A DNA stretch of 64,000 nucleotides from a virus: IMG/VR virus record IMGVR_UViG_3300039191_000589, positions 1 through 64,000 of that record. One strand, 5' to 3'. Below are positions 56,477 to 64,000 of the stretch, in pieces. Each line of letters starts with the position of its first letter. Position 1 is the first letter of the stretch. A model generated the notes under the pieces. The model was not told the DNA's origin, did not search any database, and was given only the letters and a program-made list of their open reading frames with translations. The position numbers and the translations under genes were made by a program.

Positions 56477-59400
56477 TTGAGTAGAATAATTACTAACAAT
56501 AACAGTAATAACAATAGTAATAATTCTCAACAAGGAACAATTAATCGAAGATATGCAAATCATGGAAACAATGGTAGTATGATGAAATCAGCTATAACTG
56601 ATAAAAATTCACTACCAAATAATGTACAAAATCAAATAAATAAGAAAAAAGGCCCTAGAGCTAGAACAGCTAACGTTAACCGAAATAATACTAATCAAAA
56701 TAATAATGGTGGTATGCAAAAACAAGGTGCAGTACCACGTGGTGGATACAACGGGTATGGTGGTGGTATGGCTAGTGGATCAAGTGCTAACATAAAACAA
56801 TCTAGTCCAGAGTTTTATCATCCATTATTTCAAAATTTAAATATGATGTTACCACGTGATAGAAGGGAAAGAAATGAGTGGTGTAGACACTTTTACCGGG
56901 TTGAACCAATTATTGCTACAGCTTTAGATTTACATACTGAATTTCCTATTTCTGATTTTGATAATGTTGCTTCTGATCCATATATTAAAAAATTCTTTGA
57001 TCATATGGCTTTTGATAAATTAAATATGGTTAATTTACTTCTTGATATAGGATTAGAATATTGGAAAATAGGTGATGTATTTCCATTTGGGCAAATAAAT
57101 GAATCAGAAGGTATGTGGGAAAAGTTTGTATTATTAAATCCTGATTATATAGATATTCAATCATCAGTATTAGCGGAGGATCCAGTAATGGAATTAATTC
57201 CTGATGCTGAAATACAATCAATTGTTAATTCAGGTCCAAATGGAAAATATGGTGATATATATGATCAATTACCTGATGATGTAATTAGGCAAGTAAAAAT
57301 GGGGAAAAACATTAAATTGGATAGTAGATTAGTTTCACAAATTTCACATAAAGCTGCTCAGTATGAAACTTGGGGAACTCCAGTTATGATGCGTTGTTTT
57401 AAAACATTAATTTATAAAGATAAATTACGACAAGCACAAGATGCAATTGCTAATAGACATATTACTCCTTTAAGGGTAGCGAAGATTGGTCAACCAGGAG
57501 AACCAATGCCTTCGCAGGATGATTTAGATGCTTTTAGAGATACTTTAATGCAAGCTGATCAAGATCCTAATTTCTTTTTAGTATATCATTATGGATTACA
57601 ATTTGAATATGTTGGTTCTAATGGTAAAATTCTTCCACTAAACCAAGAATTTGATTTTATTCAAAAAGAACTAATGAATGGATTAGGAATAAATCAAGCA
57701 ATGTTAAATGGTGAAGGTCCTACGTATTCAAATGCACAAGTTGGATATGATACTTTAGCACGTCGTTATATGGCTTATAGGTTGCGTTTAGAATCATGGA
57801 TTAAAAATAAGGTATATAAACCAATAGCTGAAATTCAAGGTTTTTATGAATCAAAGAATGGCGAAATAAGTGCTAGTAATATGACTCCTAAGCAAAGAAA
57901 AATTTCAGCTCAACGAGGTGATATGGAATTAGTTATTCCAGATATTACATGGCGTGAACAAGATTTAACTACTAATCAAAGTGCAATGAATTTTATCCAA
58001 CAATTACAACAAAAAGGTTTAATTTCTATGCAAACAGTATTACCAATGTTAAACCTTGATCCTGAAACTGAAAAGAAACAACTTGAAGAAGAAAGAGGAA
58101 CAGTATTTGATCCAGATGCACCTAAGACAGGTCCTTTACCAAATCAAGGTAGTGGTTCTGGAAATCCAAAACCAGGCGATAAAAAACCATCAACTCCAGA
58201 TAAATCTGATAGTGGTGGAGATTCCGGTGGAGATTCAGATACTACTAAAGAAACAAGTATACAAGATTTTTTCAGTAAAACAGGAAGAATAAAAACTTCG
58301 TCATATAATAAAAAAAATAATAAAGAAAAACAATCAGTAGAAGCAACAATAAATTGGCGAAATACTATGGAACAAATTGGATTAAATAGTCAATTTAAAA
58401 AATATTTAATTTCAATAAATCAAGAAGTAGAAGATTATTATAATGAATTATTAAATAATATTGAAGTTGATATGGAGGAAGATCTAGATGAATTTTCAGA
58501 AAATGTTACAGCAGTATTAGATTATTATACTGAACCAATTGTAAAAATAGGAAAAGAAAAAATAGCAAATACAATTAATGAGGATATTGTTGAAGAGGAA
58601 GAGTTTATTAATCACTATAAAAATAATGATTTAAATGATTTTGAAAAAACTTTAAAGGATGCTTTAAATAATTGTTTTGGTGAATTAAATAATAAAAAAT
58701 TATTTGAAGAAATTAGTGAAATTATTTTTGGTTTTTGTTTGAAATTATTTAGATATTCTCAATTATTAGAATGTCTTAATCATAATATTAAAACCGTTTC
58801 ACTATCCAGTAATTATAATAGTTGTCCTATTTGTAGAACTAAAAGTAAATTTAATCATAATGTAGGTGATTTGATTGATAATATTGATGAGTTTCATGAA
58901 TCATGTAAATTAGTAATTAAACCTAATATAAAAGAAAGTGTTGAAGAATTATCTATTAAAAATACTAATATTAAATTTATTAATATACCAAAATCAATCA
59001 AAAATGAAATTGAACCACTAATTAATAAGATAAAAATGTCAACACCAGAATTATTAAGTGATAAAACAATTAAATTTGTTAATAATATAAGTGATTTAGA
59101 TGAATTTAATACTTTATTAAATAATAATCATCCTAAAGATAGAGTTAATCAAATTATTAATGATGTTCAAGGGAGTGTTGTTTCATTTGAGTATAATAAT
59201 GAGATATTTATTTCAAATGAACATTTAGAAAATATTAAAAATATTATTCTTAAATCAATATTAAAGGATAAATTAATGTTAAATAATGATTTAGGTTTTT
59301 GGAGAAAAGAATATAATAATAAGAAAAAATCAAAATATATTGGTAATGGAGTATCAATCTATGCTAAACCTTTTATAAATTATTTAGCTGAAGAAGATTT

Positions 59401-59527
59401 TAAAACATATTTTATTGAAAGTGCTATATATTATATTTTAAATCCACAATTATTAAAATCTATTGATAAAAATAATTATAAACAGCTTAAGGAAAATGTA
59501 TTTAATAATATAGAGTTTAGGGTGTGA
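56477..59527 (+). CDS. Portal protein with MuF-like C-terminal extension, 1016 aa
   Basis: TTG 56477 after GGAGGTGAAAATGA. Residues of about 110-545 form the portal: FYHPLFQNLNMMLPRDRRER, YWKIGDVFPFGQ, WGTPVMMRCFKTLIYKDKLR, INQAMLNGEGPTYSNAQVGY and LRLESWIKNKVYKPIAE. A Pro/Gly/Ser linker follows (GSGSGNPKPGDKKPSTPDKS). The last 400 residues look like a MuF-type minor head domain, with SCPICRTKSKFN near 784 and EFHESCKLVIKP near 806. A last part, YIGNGVSIYAKPFINYLAEE then FKTYFIESAIYYILNPQLLK, recalls a zincin-like fold but has no HExxH. The fusion of portal and minor head protein is unusual. Confidence 0.85.
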   Translation: MSRIITNNNSNNNSNNSQQGTINRRYANHGNNGSMMKSAITDKNSLPNNVQNQINKKKGPRARTANVNRNNTNQNNNGGMQKQGAVPRGGYNGYGGGMASGSSANIKQSSPEFYHPLFQNLNMMLPRDRRERNEWCRHFYRVEPIIATALDLHTEFPISDFDNVASDPYIKKFFDHMAFDKLNMVNLLLDIGLEYWKIGDVFPFGQINESEGMWEKFVLLNPDYIDIQSSVLAEDPVMELIPDAEIQSIVNSGPNGKYGDIYDQLPDDVIRQVKMGKNIKLDSRLVSQISHKAAQYETWGTPVMMRCFKTLIYKDKLRQAQDAIANRHITPLRVAKIGQPGEPMPSQDDLDAFRDTLMQADQDPNFFLVYHYGLQFEYVGSNGKILPLNQEFDFIQKELMNGLGINQAMLNGEGPTYSNAQVGYDTLARRYMAYRLRLESWIKNKVYKPIAEIQGFYESKNGEISASNMTPKQRKISAQRGDMELVIPDITWREQDLTTNQSAMNFIQQLQQKGLISMQTVLPMLNLDPETEKKQLEEERGTVFDPDAPKTGPLPNQGSGSGNPKPGDKKPSTPDKSDSGGDSGGDSDTTKETSIQDFFSKTGRIKTSSYNKKNNKEKQSVEATINWRNTMEQIGLNSQFKKYLISINQEVEDYYNELLNNIEVDMEEDLDEFSENVTAVLDYYTEPIVKIGKEKIANTINEDIVEEEEFINHYKNNDLNDFEKTLKDALNNCFGELNNKKLFEEISEIIFGFCLKLFRYSQLLECLNHNIKTVSLSSNYNSCPICRTKSKFNHNVGDLIDNIDEFHESCKLVIKPNIKESVEELSIKNTNIKFINIPKSIKNEIEPLINKIKMSTPELLSDKTIKFVNNISDLDEFNTLLNNNHPKDRVNQIINDVQGSVVSFEYNNEIFISNEHLENIKNIILKSILKDKLMLNNDLGFWRKEYNNKKKSKYIGNGVSIYAKPFINYLAEEDFKTYFIESAIYYILNPQLLKSIDKNNYKQLKENVFNNIEFRV

Positions 59528-59531
59528 TTAT

Positions 59532-59876
59532 ATGAATATAGGAATTATTTGTAATATAAATGATAATAAACCTATTGGAGTTATTGGAATTGAAGATAGT
59601 GGTGGAGAAGTTGATTTTATTACTCAATCAGAAAAACTTAATAGTGCTATAAGTATAATTTTAGAGCAAGATAAAATTAAAATGCCAATTAAAGAAGGTT
59701 TAGAACAAAACGAAATTATTAGAAATAAATATGTTACTTCAAATACTCCTCATTATTTATCTGGAATTAATTATAATTTACCTCGTCCTTGGAGAATATT
59801 AGGGGTGAGGTATCTAAAGGGAACCTTACAAGATCAATTAAAGAAAATGTATGATGAAATAAATCAATTAGAATAA
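59532..59876 (+). CDS. Unknown virion-module protein, 114 aa
   Basis: ATG 59532 four bases after the portal stop. A beta-rich N-terminus (MNIGIICNINDNKPIGVIGI) leads to helices and a Pro/Arg/Trp-rich loop (INYNLPRPWRILGVRYLKGT). Not recognised. Tight linkage to the portal suggests a head or neck function. Confidence 0.7.
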   Translation: MNIGIICNINDNKPIGVIGIEDSGGEVDFITQSEKLNSAISIILEQDKIKMPIKEGLEQNEIIRNKYVTSNTPHYLSGINYNLPRPWRILGVRYLKGTLQDQLKKMYDEINQLE

Positions 59877-59890
59877 GAGGGGGTGTTTTA

Positions 59891-60232
59891 ATGAAAAGAC
59901 TAATAAAAAAAGAGGGTAATAATGTATCTCCAAAAATGCATGAAGAAGTTGAAAAACATATAGAAGATTCTAATAAAGGTAAAAATAGATCAAGAGAATT
60001 ATATTCTCAACAAGAATATATTACAGCCAAAAGAATTTTAGCGGAAATACCTGTTACTCCAACCAATGAAAGGATTTATGAATTAGTTGAAGATATAAAA
60101 AAAGGAGAGTTTAAAGATATTTCTACTGTTGCTCAAGCGAAAAAGAATTGGTCTGATTGGGTAAAAAGAACCACTACAATTTTAAAAGATCGTGGAGTAA
60201 TTGGAACACAAGTTAATAATAATATAGAATAA
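59891..60232 (+). CDS. MKRLIKKE-tagged protein, 113 aa
   Basis: ATG 59891 after GAGGGGGTGTTTTA. MKRLIKKEGNNVSPKMHEEV, then a helical domain (YITAKRILAEIPVTPTNERI) and KKNWSDWVKRTTTILKDRGV, Trp-rich and basic. The tag is complete although the following residue is Glu rather than Ser or Ala. Likely a virion component. Confidence 0.7.
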   Translation: MKRLIKKEGNNVSPKMHEEVEKHIEDSNKGKNRSRELYSQQEYITAKRILAEIPVTPTNERIYELVEDIKKGEFKDISTVAQAKKNWSDWVKRTTTILKDRGVIGTQVNNNIE

Positions 60233-60253
60233 TATAAATGGAGGCTGGTTTTT

Positions 60254-60793
60254 ATGAGTAAAGTTAAAATTAAAAATAATATGAAAAATACTACATTAAC
60301 ATTAGGAAATAAAAAGGTTGGTTTTAATAAAACAATTAATTTAACTAATGAGGAATTTAATAAATATATTACATTAGATATGATTAATAATAATGATGTT
60401 ATTTTAATGGAAAAAATTCCTAATAAACTTGATGAGCTAAATAATTCTACTGGTGATGTTGATACAATTGATGAGGTAAAAGAAATAATTGATAATATTA
60501 ATAATAGTATTGATTCATTAGAAACAACAACTAGTTCACTTCAAAGTACAACTGGTGATTTATCCACTGAAAATTCTAATTTATCTAATGAAATTAATAC
60601 AATTAATGAGGATTTATCCTCTATTAAAACTGATATTACTAATTTACAAACTGATGTATCTTCATTACAAGATAATTTATCACAATTAACTACCGACGTA
60701 AGTACAAATAGTGATGATATTTCCACAATTGAGACAGATTTAATAAATTTAGAAGATAGAATAACACAATTAGAAAATAATACAACTGCATAA
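60254..60793 (+). CDS. Coiled-coil protein, fibre-like, 179 aa
   Basis: ATG 60254 after GGAGGCTGGTTTTT. The first 60 residues form a small domain (MSKVKIKNNMKNTTLTLGNK). From about 75 on, regular heptads (INNSIDSLETTTSSLQSTTG, LSSIKTDITNLQTDVSSLQD) predict a long trimeric or dimeric coiled coil. The plan suits a head or tail fibre stalk, or a head-attached spacer between portal and protease. Confidence 0.72.
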   Translation: MSKVKIKNNMKNTTLTLGNKKVGFNKTINLTNEEFNKYITLDMINNNDVILMEKIPNKLDELNNSTGDVDTIDEVKEIIDNINNSIDSLETTTSSLQSTTGDLSTENSNLSNEINTINEDLSSIKTDITNLQTDVSSLQDNLSQLTTDVSTNSDDISTIETDLINLEDRITQLENNTTA

Positions 60794-60799
60794 TTTATT

Positions 60800-60831
60800 A
60801 ATAGAAGGGTTTTTTCCCTTCTATTTTTTTA
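60800..60831 (+). terminator. Terminator
   Basis: ATAGAAGGG / CCCTTCTAT stem with a T6 loop and T7 tail. Confidence 0.87.
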
Positions 60832-60901
60832 TTTTATTATATTTTTTTATCTTATGTTTATTTAAAATATGAACAATAATATTATTTAAGGTGGTGAAGG
60901 T

Positions 60902-61825
60902 ATGTTAATTAAAACTGATACACAATTTAAAATTAATGATTATTATACCAACAAAGATGAAATAACTTTTGTTACTAATAAAGAGCCTGATTTTAATTTA
61001 TTAAAACAATCAGATACATTGAAGGTTAATAAAAAAGTAAAAAAAATTATGAAAACAGCAAAAAAGGTTAAAATTGCTCCTAAAGAAAGTGATTTTATTT
61101 ATGTAAGAAATAGAGCTGTTTCAGCAGGGAATGTAATTGATAAAAAAAATGGTGAAACACAATTAATTCCAATTGATGAATTTTATAAGTTTTTTGAGAA
61201 ATATGCTAATAAAGTAAGAGGGGCAAATGATAATGGAGATTTCTTTTCCCATGAAGAGTTAAAAAGAACTTATAAAACGTTTATAGGTAAATCTGCTTTT
61301 GTTGATCATCAAAATGATAATGTAGAAGATGCTCGTGGTATTATTTTAGATGCAGTATATAATGAAAAAGGTAGGTTTGTTGAACTATTAAAAGCAGTAG
61401 ATAAAAAAGCATATCCTGAATTAGCAAGAGGAATCGAATTGGGATATATTACAGATACTTCAATGGGATGTCGTTGTGGTTATTCTATATGTTCAATTTG
61501 TCAAAATGAAGCTACAACTGAGGATGAATTTTGTGAACATGTTTTATATTATAAAGGTACTTCATATAATGGATTGCCGGTTTTTGAGGATAATAGAGAA
61601 ATTGAATTTTTTGAAGATTCATTTGTTACTCAAGGTGCTGATGAAGATGCTAAAATTATGGAGAAGGTTGCTAAAATACAAAAAAATACTACTATTAAAA
61701 AACATAATAAAAGTTCACATAATAATAAACTAATGCAAAAAATTGCTAATGAACAAAATAAAAGAACTCGAAAAGGTAGAGTTAATACAATGTCAAATAA
61801 ATTAAATAATTTACCTTGGACTTAA
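60902..61825 (+). CDS. Prohead maturation protease, 307 aa
   Basis: Self-cleaving serine protease that trims scaffold and shell proteins in the prohead. ATG 60902 after AAGGTGGTGAAGGT. The fold runs from FIYVRNRAVSAGNVIDKKNG; SAFVDHQNDNVEDARGIILD carries catalytic His 136, and ELGYITDTSMGC carries Ser 187. Directly after the Ser a Cys-rich stretch (C190, C192, C197, C200, C211, H213) could bind zinc. The C-terminal 60 residues are basic and disordered, probably removed on activation. It may also cut the MKRLIKK tags from packaged proteins, as T4 gp21 does for its packaged proteins; that is inferred. Confidence 0.85.
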   Translation: MLIKTDTQFKINDYYTNKDEITFVTNKEPDFNLLKQSDTLKVNKKVKKIMKTAKKVKIAPKESDFIYVRNRAVSAGNVIDKKNGETQLIPIDEFYKFFEKYANKVRGANDNGDFFSHEELKRTYKTFIGKSAFVDHQNDNVEDARGIILDAVYNEKGRFVELLKAVDKKAYPELARGIELGYITDTSMGCRCGYSICSICQNEATTEDEFCEHVLYYKGTSYNGLPVFEDNREIEFFEDSFVTQGADEDAKIMEKVAKIQKNTTIKKHNKSSHNNKLMQKIANEQNKRTRKGRVNTMSNKLNNLPWT

Positions 61826-61886
61826 CTTATATTTTATATATTTTATTTTATTTAAATATTAAAGAATTGAAATTAGGAGGAAAAAT

Positions 61887-62438
61887 ATGAAACGGTTAAT
61901 AAGAAAAGCATTAATGGATCCTGAAACATTTGAAAATGCGATTGAACAATTAGGTACCCAAGGGAGAGATATTTTAAAAGAAATTGAAGAATTTAAATAT
62001 AAATTAGATCAAGTTACTAGGATTACTCAAAATGATGAACAATTAACTAATAAATTAGAAAATAAAAAAAATGCTGTAGATAAAGCTGCTAATCAATTAT
62101 ATACAATTATATTTGATTTGGAAAATTTAGATATAACTCAATTATATCATCAATATGATGAAAATGTAAATGATCAAATGCCTCATAATCCATCTGATAC
62201 ACCAGAACAGCCTGGGGATATGAATACTAATGATGAAGAAAATGAACGCGAATATGACTCACCTGATGACACTGAGGATATTGAGACGCCTGATAATCCT
62301 AATAGTGATAATAATGAAGATGAAAATAATGAAGATAACGAAGATAATGAAAGTGGAGATAATGAAAATAATGATGATGGTGAAGAAGAAAATAATGAAG
62401 AAAATGAAAATAATGAAGAAAATGAAGAAAATAACTAA
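61887..62438 (+). CDS. MKRLIRKA-tagged acidic scaffold-like protein, 183 aa
   Basis: ATG 61887 after TTAGGAGGAAAAAT. MKRLIRKALMDPETFENAIE, a helical region (EIEEFKYKLDQVTRITQNDE), then over 70 residues of nearly pure Asp, Glu and Asn. The basic tag and strongly acidic tail, with the location right after the protease, point to a prohead core or internal protein. Confidence 0.72.
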   Translation: MKRLIRKALMDPETFENAIEQLGTQGRDILKEIEEFKYKLDQVTRITQNDEQLTNKLENKKNAVDKAANQLYTIIFDLENLDITQLYHQYDENVNDQMPHNPSDTPEQPGDMNTNDEENEREYDSPDDTEDIETPDNPNSDNNEDENNEDNEDNESGDNENNDDGEEENNEENENNEENEENN

Positions 62439-62467
62439 TATTTTTAAAAGAAAGGAGTATTAAGATT

Positions 62468-63469
62468 ATGAAGAATAAAAAATTGGGTATTAAAGTTATT
62501 GATAAAATTAATAATGATCAAAAAACATCAACGAAAAAAAATGGATATAAAATAAAACTTTCCAACAATTCTCGGCTAAAGAAAAAGGAAAGTAAACAAG
62601 AATATGTTGATGATATTCAAACTCAAGTTTCTCCTTTAAGCCCACAAATATCTAAAAATGAACAAAATAAAGATCAAAAAGATAAAGAGGTTAGTAAGGA
62701 TGAAATTGAAGAAATTAAAACAAAAAGAAAAGTTAATCAATTAAAACAAGAACAAAATAAAAAGCAATCAGATAAATTAAAAGGTGATTTAGCCGATGAA
62801 TTAATTGATATTGCCGTTATGAAAGATATGATTGCCGAAGAAGATGTTGAAATAGAAAAACAAAAAATAATTGCAATGAATGATGAAGAATATAAGAAAT
62901 ATAAAGAAAAAGTTGTAAATTATGAAGTTAATGGAGAAGTAACTAGTAAGGAAGATGAGTTTGAAGATAAAGAAGAATTAAGTGAGGCTGAAAAAATGCT
63001 ACAAAGAGTTAAAGGAACTGGAGGAAATATTGGAGATTTTTCTAAAGGTCCATCAAAATCATCAATGCCATCTCCTTCATCAATGCCTCAGCAATCACAA
63101 TCTAATGATAATAATAAAAGATCATTAAGTGAAGCAAAAAATAAAAATTTAAGTAATAGTATTACATTTGATAATCAACAAGCTCCTCCTTCTTTTAAGG
63201 ATGGGGTTGCTGCAAATTTATCAAAACAATTTAACCAACAAAACAATCAAACATCTAACCAACAAAGTAATCAAATGTCTAACCAGCAAAAAACTGCTAA
63301 TAAACAAACAAAAGAAGCTAAAAAAGAGTTACCTGGATTTGAAGATTTACAGGGATTAACTAAACCATTACAAATCTCTGATAAATCATCATCTAAATAT
63401 CCATCAAATAGTAATATTAAACAATTAATTGAAAATTTAGATTGGACAACAATGTCTAAAGTTCATTAA
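62468..63469 (+). CDS. Scaffold-like protein, 333 aa
   Basis: ATG 62468 after AAAGGAGTATTAAGATT. Starts MKNKKLGIKVIDKINNDQKT with NNSRLKKKESKQ at about 34, a late variant of the tag. A charged helical core (LADELIDIAVMKDMIAEEDV) is followed by Ser/Pro- and Gln/Asn-rich stretches (NNQTSNQQSNQMSNQQ) and a conserved-looking end, NSNIKQLIENLDWTTMSK. Placed between protease and shell-protein genes, the usual place for scaffolding. Confidence 0.7.
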   Translation: MKNKKLGIKVIDKINNDQKTSTKKNGYKIKLSNNSRLKKKESKQEYVDDIQTQVSPLSPQISKNEQNKDQKDKEVSKDEIEEIKTKRKVNQLKQEQNKKQSDKLKGDLADELIDIAVMKDMIAEEDVEIEKQKIIAMNDEEYKKYKEKVVNYEVNGEVTSKEDEFEDKEELSEAEKMLQRVKGTGGNIGDFSKGPSKSSMPSPSSMPQQSQSNDNNKRSLSEAKNKNLSNSITFDNQQAPPSFKDGVAANLSKQFNQQNNQTSNQQSNQMSNQQKTANKQTKEAKKELPGFEDLQGLTKPLQISDKSSSKYPSNSNIKQLIENLDWTTMSKVH

Positions 63470-63509
63470 AATTTTAAAAAAACTGTTATATTTAGTTTTA
63501 AAAATAGTA

Positions 63510-63515
63510 TATAAT
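63510..63515 (+). promoter_or_regulatory. -10 box before the last virion gene
   Basis: GTATATAATAATTG has a good TATAAT but no TTTACA at 17 bases; the upstream GTTATATT is a poor -35. A stem GTTGC / GCAAC (about 63533-63558) lies between it and the gene. Possibly a late promoter. Confidence 0.4.
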
Positions 63516-63600
63516 AATTGAAATGATATTTTGTTGCAATAGTTGTAAATCAGCAACATAAAAAAATATAAATATATTTTCATTTGGAGGTGCAAATTAA

Positions 63601-64000
63601 ATGGCTGGAGGACACAAAGAGTTTGGACCAACTTATAATACTACTACGTGGGTCCGATTAGGAATTGAAGGAGATTTAAATGGTAATCATCCTGTAGATG
63701 TTACTGAAGCTCAAAATGTAGATGGAGAATTAGCTGGAAAATTTGCTGCAATAGGTGCTAATGGAGTTAAGCTTGGAACAGATGGTGGAACTGATGTAGT
63801 TGGATTATATAGAGAAGATTTAGGAGATATGATGAGTGCTTCTGAGAAAGCTACTTTTTATTTCCGCGGTGGAGAATATTATGTTTCTGAGCATAGATTA
63901 GGAACTGCTTTAGCAGATTTCTCTGAAGGTGATGAAATTACTAGTAATGCTAATGGAGAAATTATTCCAGTTGGACAATCTGCTGCTGCAACACCTAAAG
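63601..64000 (+). CDS. Virion protein, truncated by the window edge
   Basis: ATG 63601 after TTGGAGGTGCAAATTA. The 133 visible codons give MAGGHKEFGPTYNTTTWVRL, a Gly/Ala/Val-rich body (GELAGKFAAIGANGVKLGTD, FYFRGGEYYVSEHRLGTALA) and no stop. The composition, with few Lys and Asn, many Gly and Ala, and less AT-rich codons, differs sharply from all nearby genes and fits a very abundant shell or decoration protein. I cannot tell which from this part. Confidence 0.7.
   Translation, partial: MAGGHKEFGPTYNTTTWVRLGIEGDLNGNHPVDVTEAQNVDGELAGKFAAIGANGVKLGTDGGTDVVGLYREDLGDMMSASEKATFYFRGGEYYVSEHRLGTALADFSEGDEITSNANGEIIPVGQSAAATPK

Noticed and set aside
63601-64000. Naming the last protein as the major capsid protein
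   Set aside because: Only 133 codons are visible and no HK97-fold landmark can be checked; a decoration protein is equally possible.

Overview
The window is mostly the left half of a large, very AT-rich tailed-phage genome or prophage, almost entirely plus-strand. The phage identity rests on a large terminase, a portal protein, a prohead protease, scaffold-like proteins and the start of a probable virion protein, together with thymidylate kinase, a FEN/RNase H-type 5'-3' exonuclease and a phage sigma factor. The strong AT bias, GGAGG ribosome sites, TTTACA-17-TATAAT promoters, Na+/H+ antiporter and IS1380-type transposase suggest a low-G+C anaerobic Firmicute host (Halanaerobiales/Clostridia-like). 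That host assignment is inference. No integrase, att site or tRNA was seen, so prophage versus free phage is unresolved.

Layout. 1-1.4 kb: minus-strand frameshifted fragment and a complete C5 DNA methyltransferase, with visibly higher G+C than the rest. 1.47-3.13 kb: a complete IS1380-family element whose right end abuts a phage-type -10 box. 3.2-7.3 kb: small unknown early genes, most with their own nearly identical extended -10 promoter and a conserved GGAGGTAGATAAT leader. 6.7-18.8 kb: tandem array of a paralogous small-protein family (called here the EWIES family after its C-terminal motif), broken by four structured intergenic islands and a tandem-repeat array. More members follow at 21.3, 23.1, 25.1-26.2 and 35.9 kb, giving 34 loci in all. 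19.0-23.1 kb: AAA ATPase (Ycf46-like), DUF1257 (Ycf35-like) and DUF2997 module. 23.6-25.0 kb: NhaC antiporter. 26.3-40.2 kb: XRE regulator, Fn3-like protein, zinc proteins, nucleases, two ART-fold proteins, GH13 alpha-amylase, exonuclease, SLOG/DUF488 fusion and thymidylate kinase. 40.3-64 kb: virion module with terminase, subtilase, M16 peptidase, sigma factor, a 1147-aa repeat protein, portal with MuF-like extension, prohead protease, scaffold-like proteins and a truncated virion protein.

How the parts may work together. The early genes appear to be read by host RNA polymerase from 14 near-identical promoters, and the sigma factor inside the virion module may control later genes. Many otherwise unrelated proteins of the late half begin with MKRLIKK(S/A) or a close variant. 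They include an ART-fold protein, two ParB-like proteins and scaffold-like proteins, and a prohead protease is encoded nearby. By analogy with the T4 capsid-targeting sequence on Alt and the internal proteins, the tag may direct packaging into the head; this is an inference. A second shared peptide, KRKIF(I/L/M)L, lies near the C-terminus of several early proteins. Two A9 runs in the virion module join ORFs that lack starts of their own, which suggests -1 slippage.

The most novel items are the EWIES expansion, the MKRLIKK tag set, the structured RNA islands and the metabolic cargo (NhaC and alpha-amylase).
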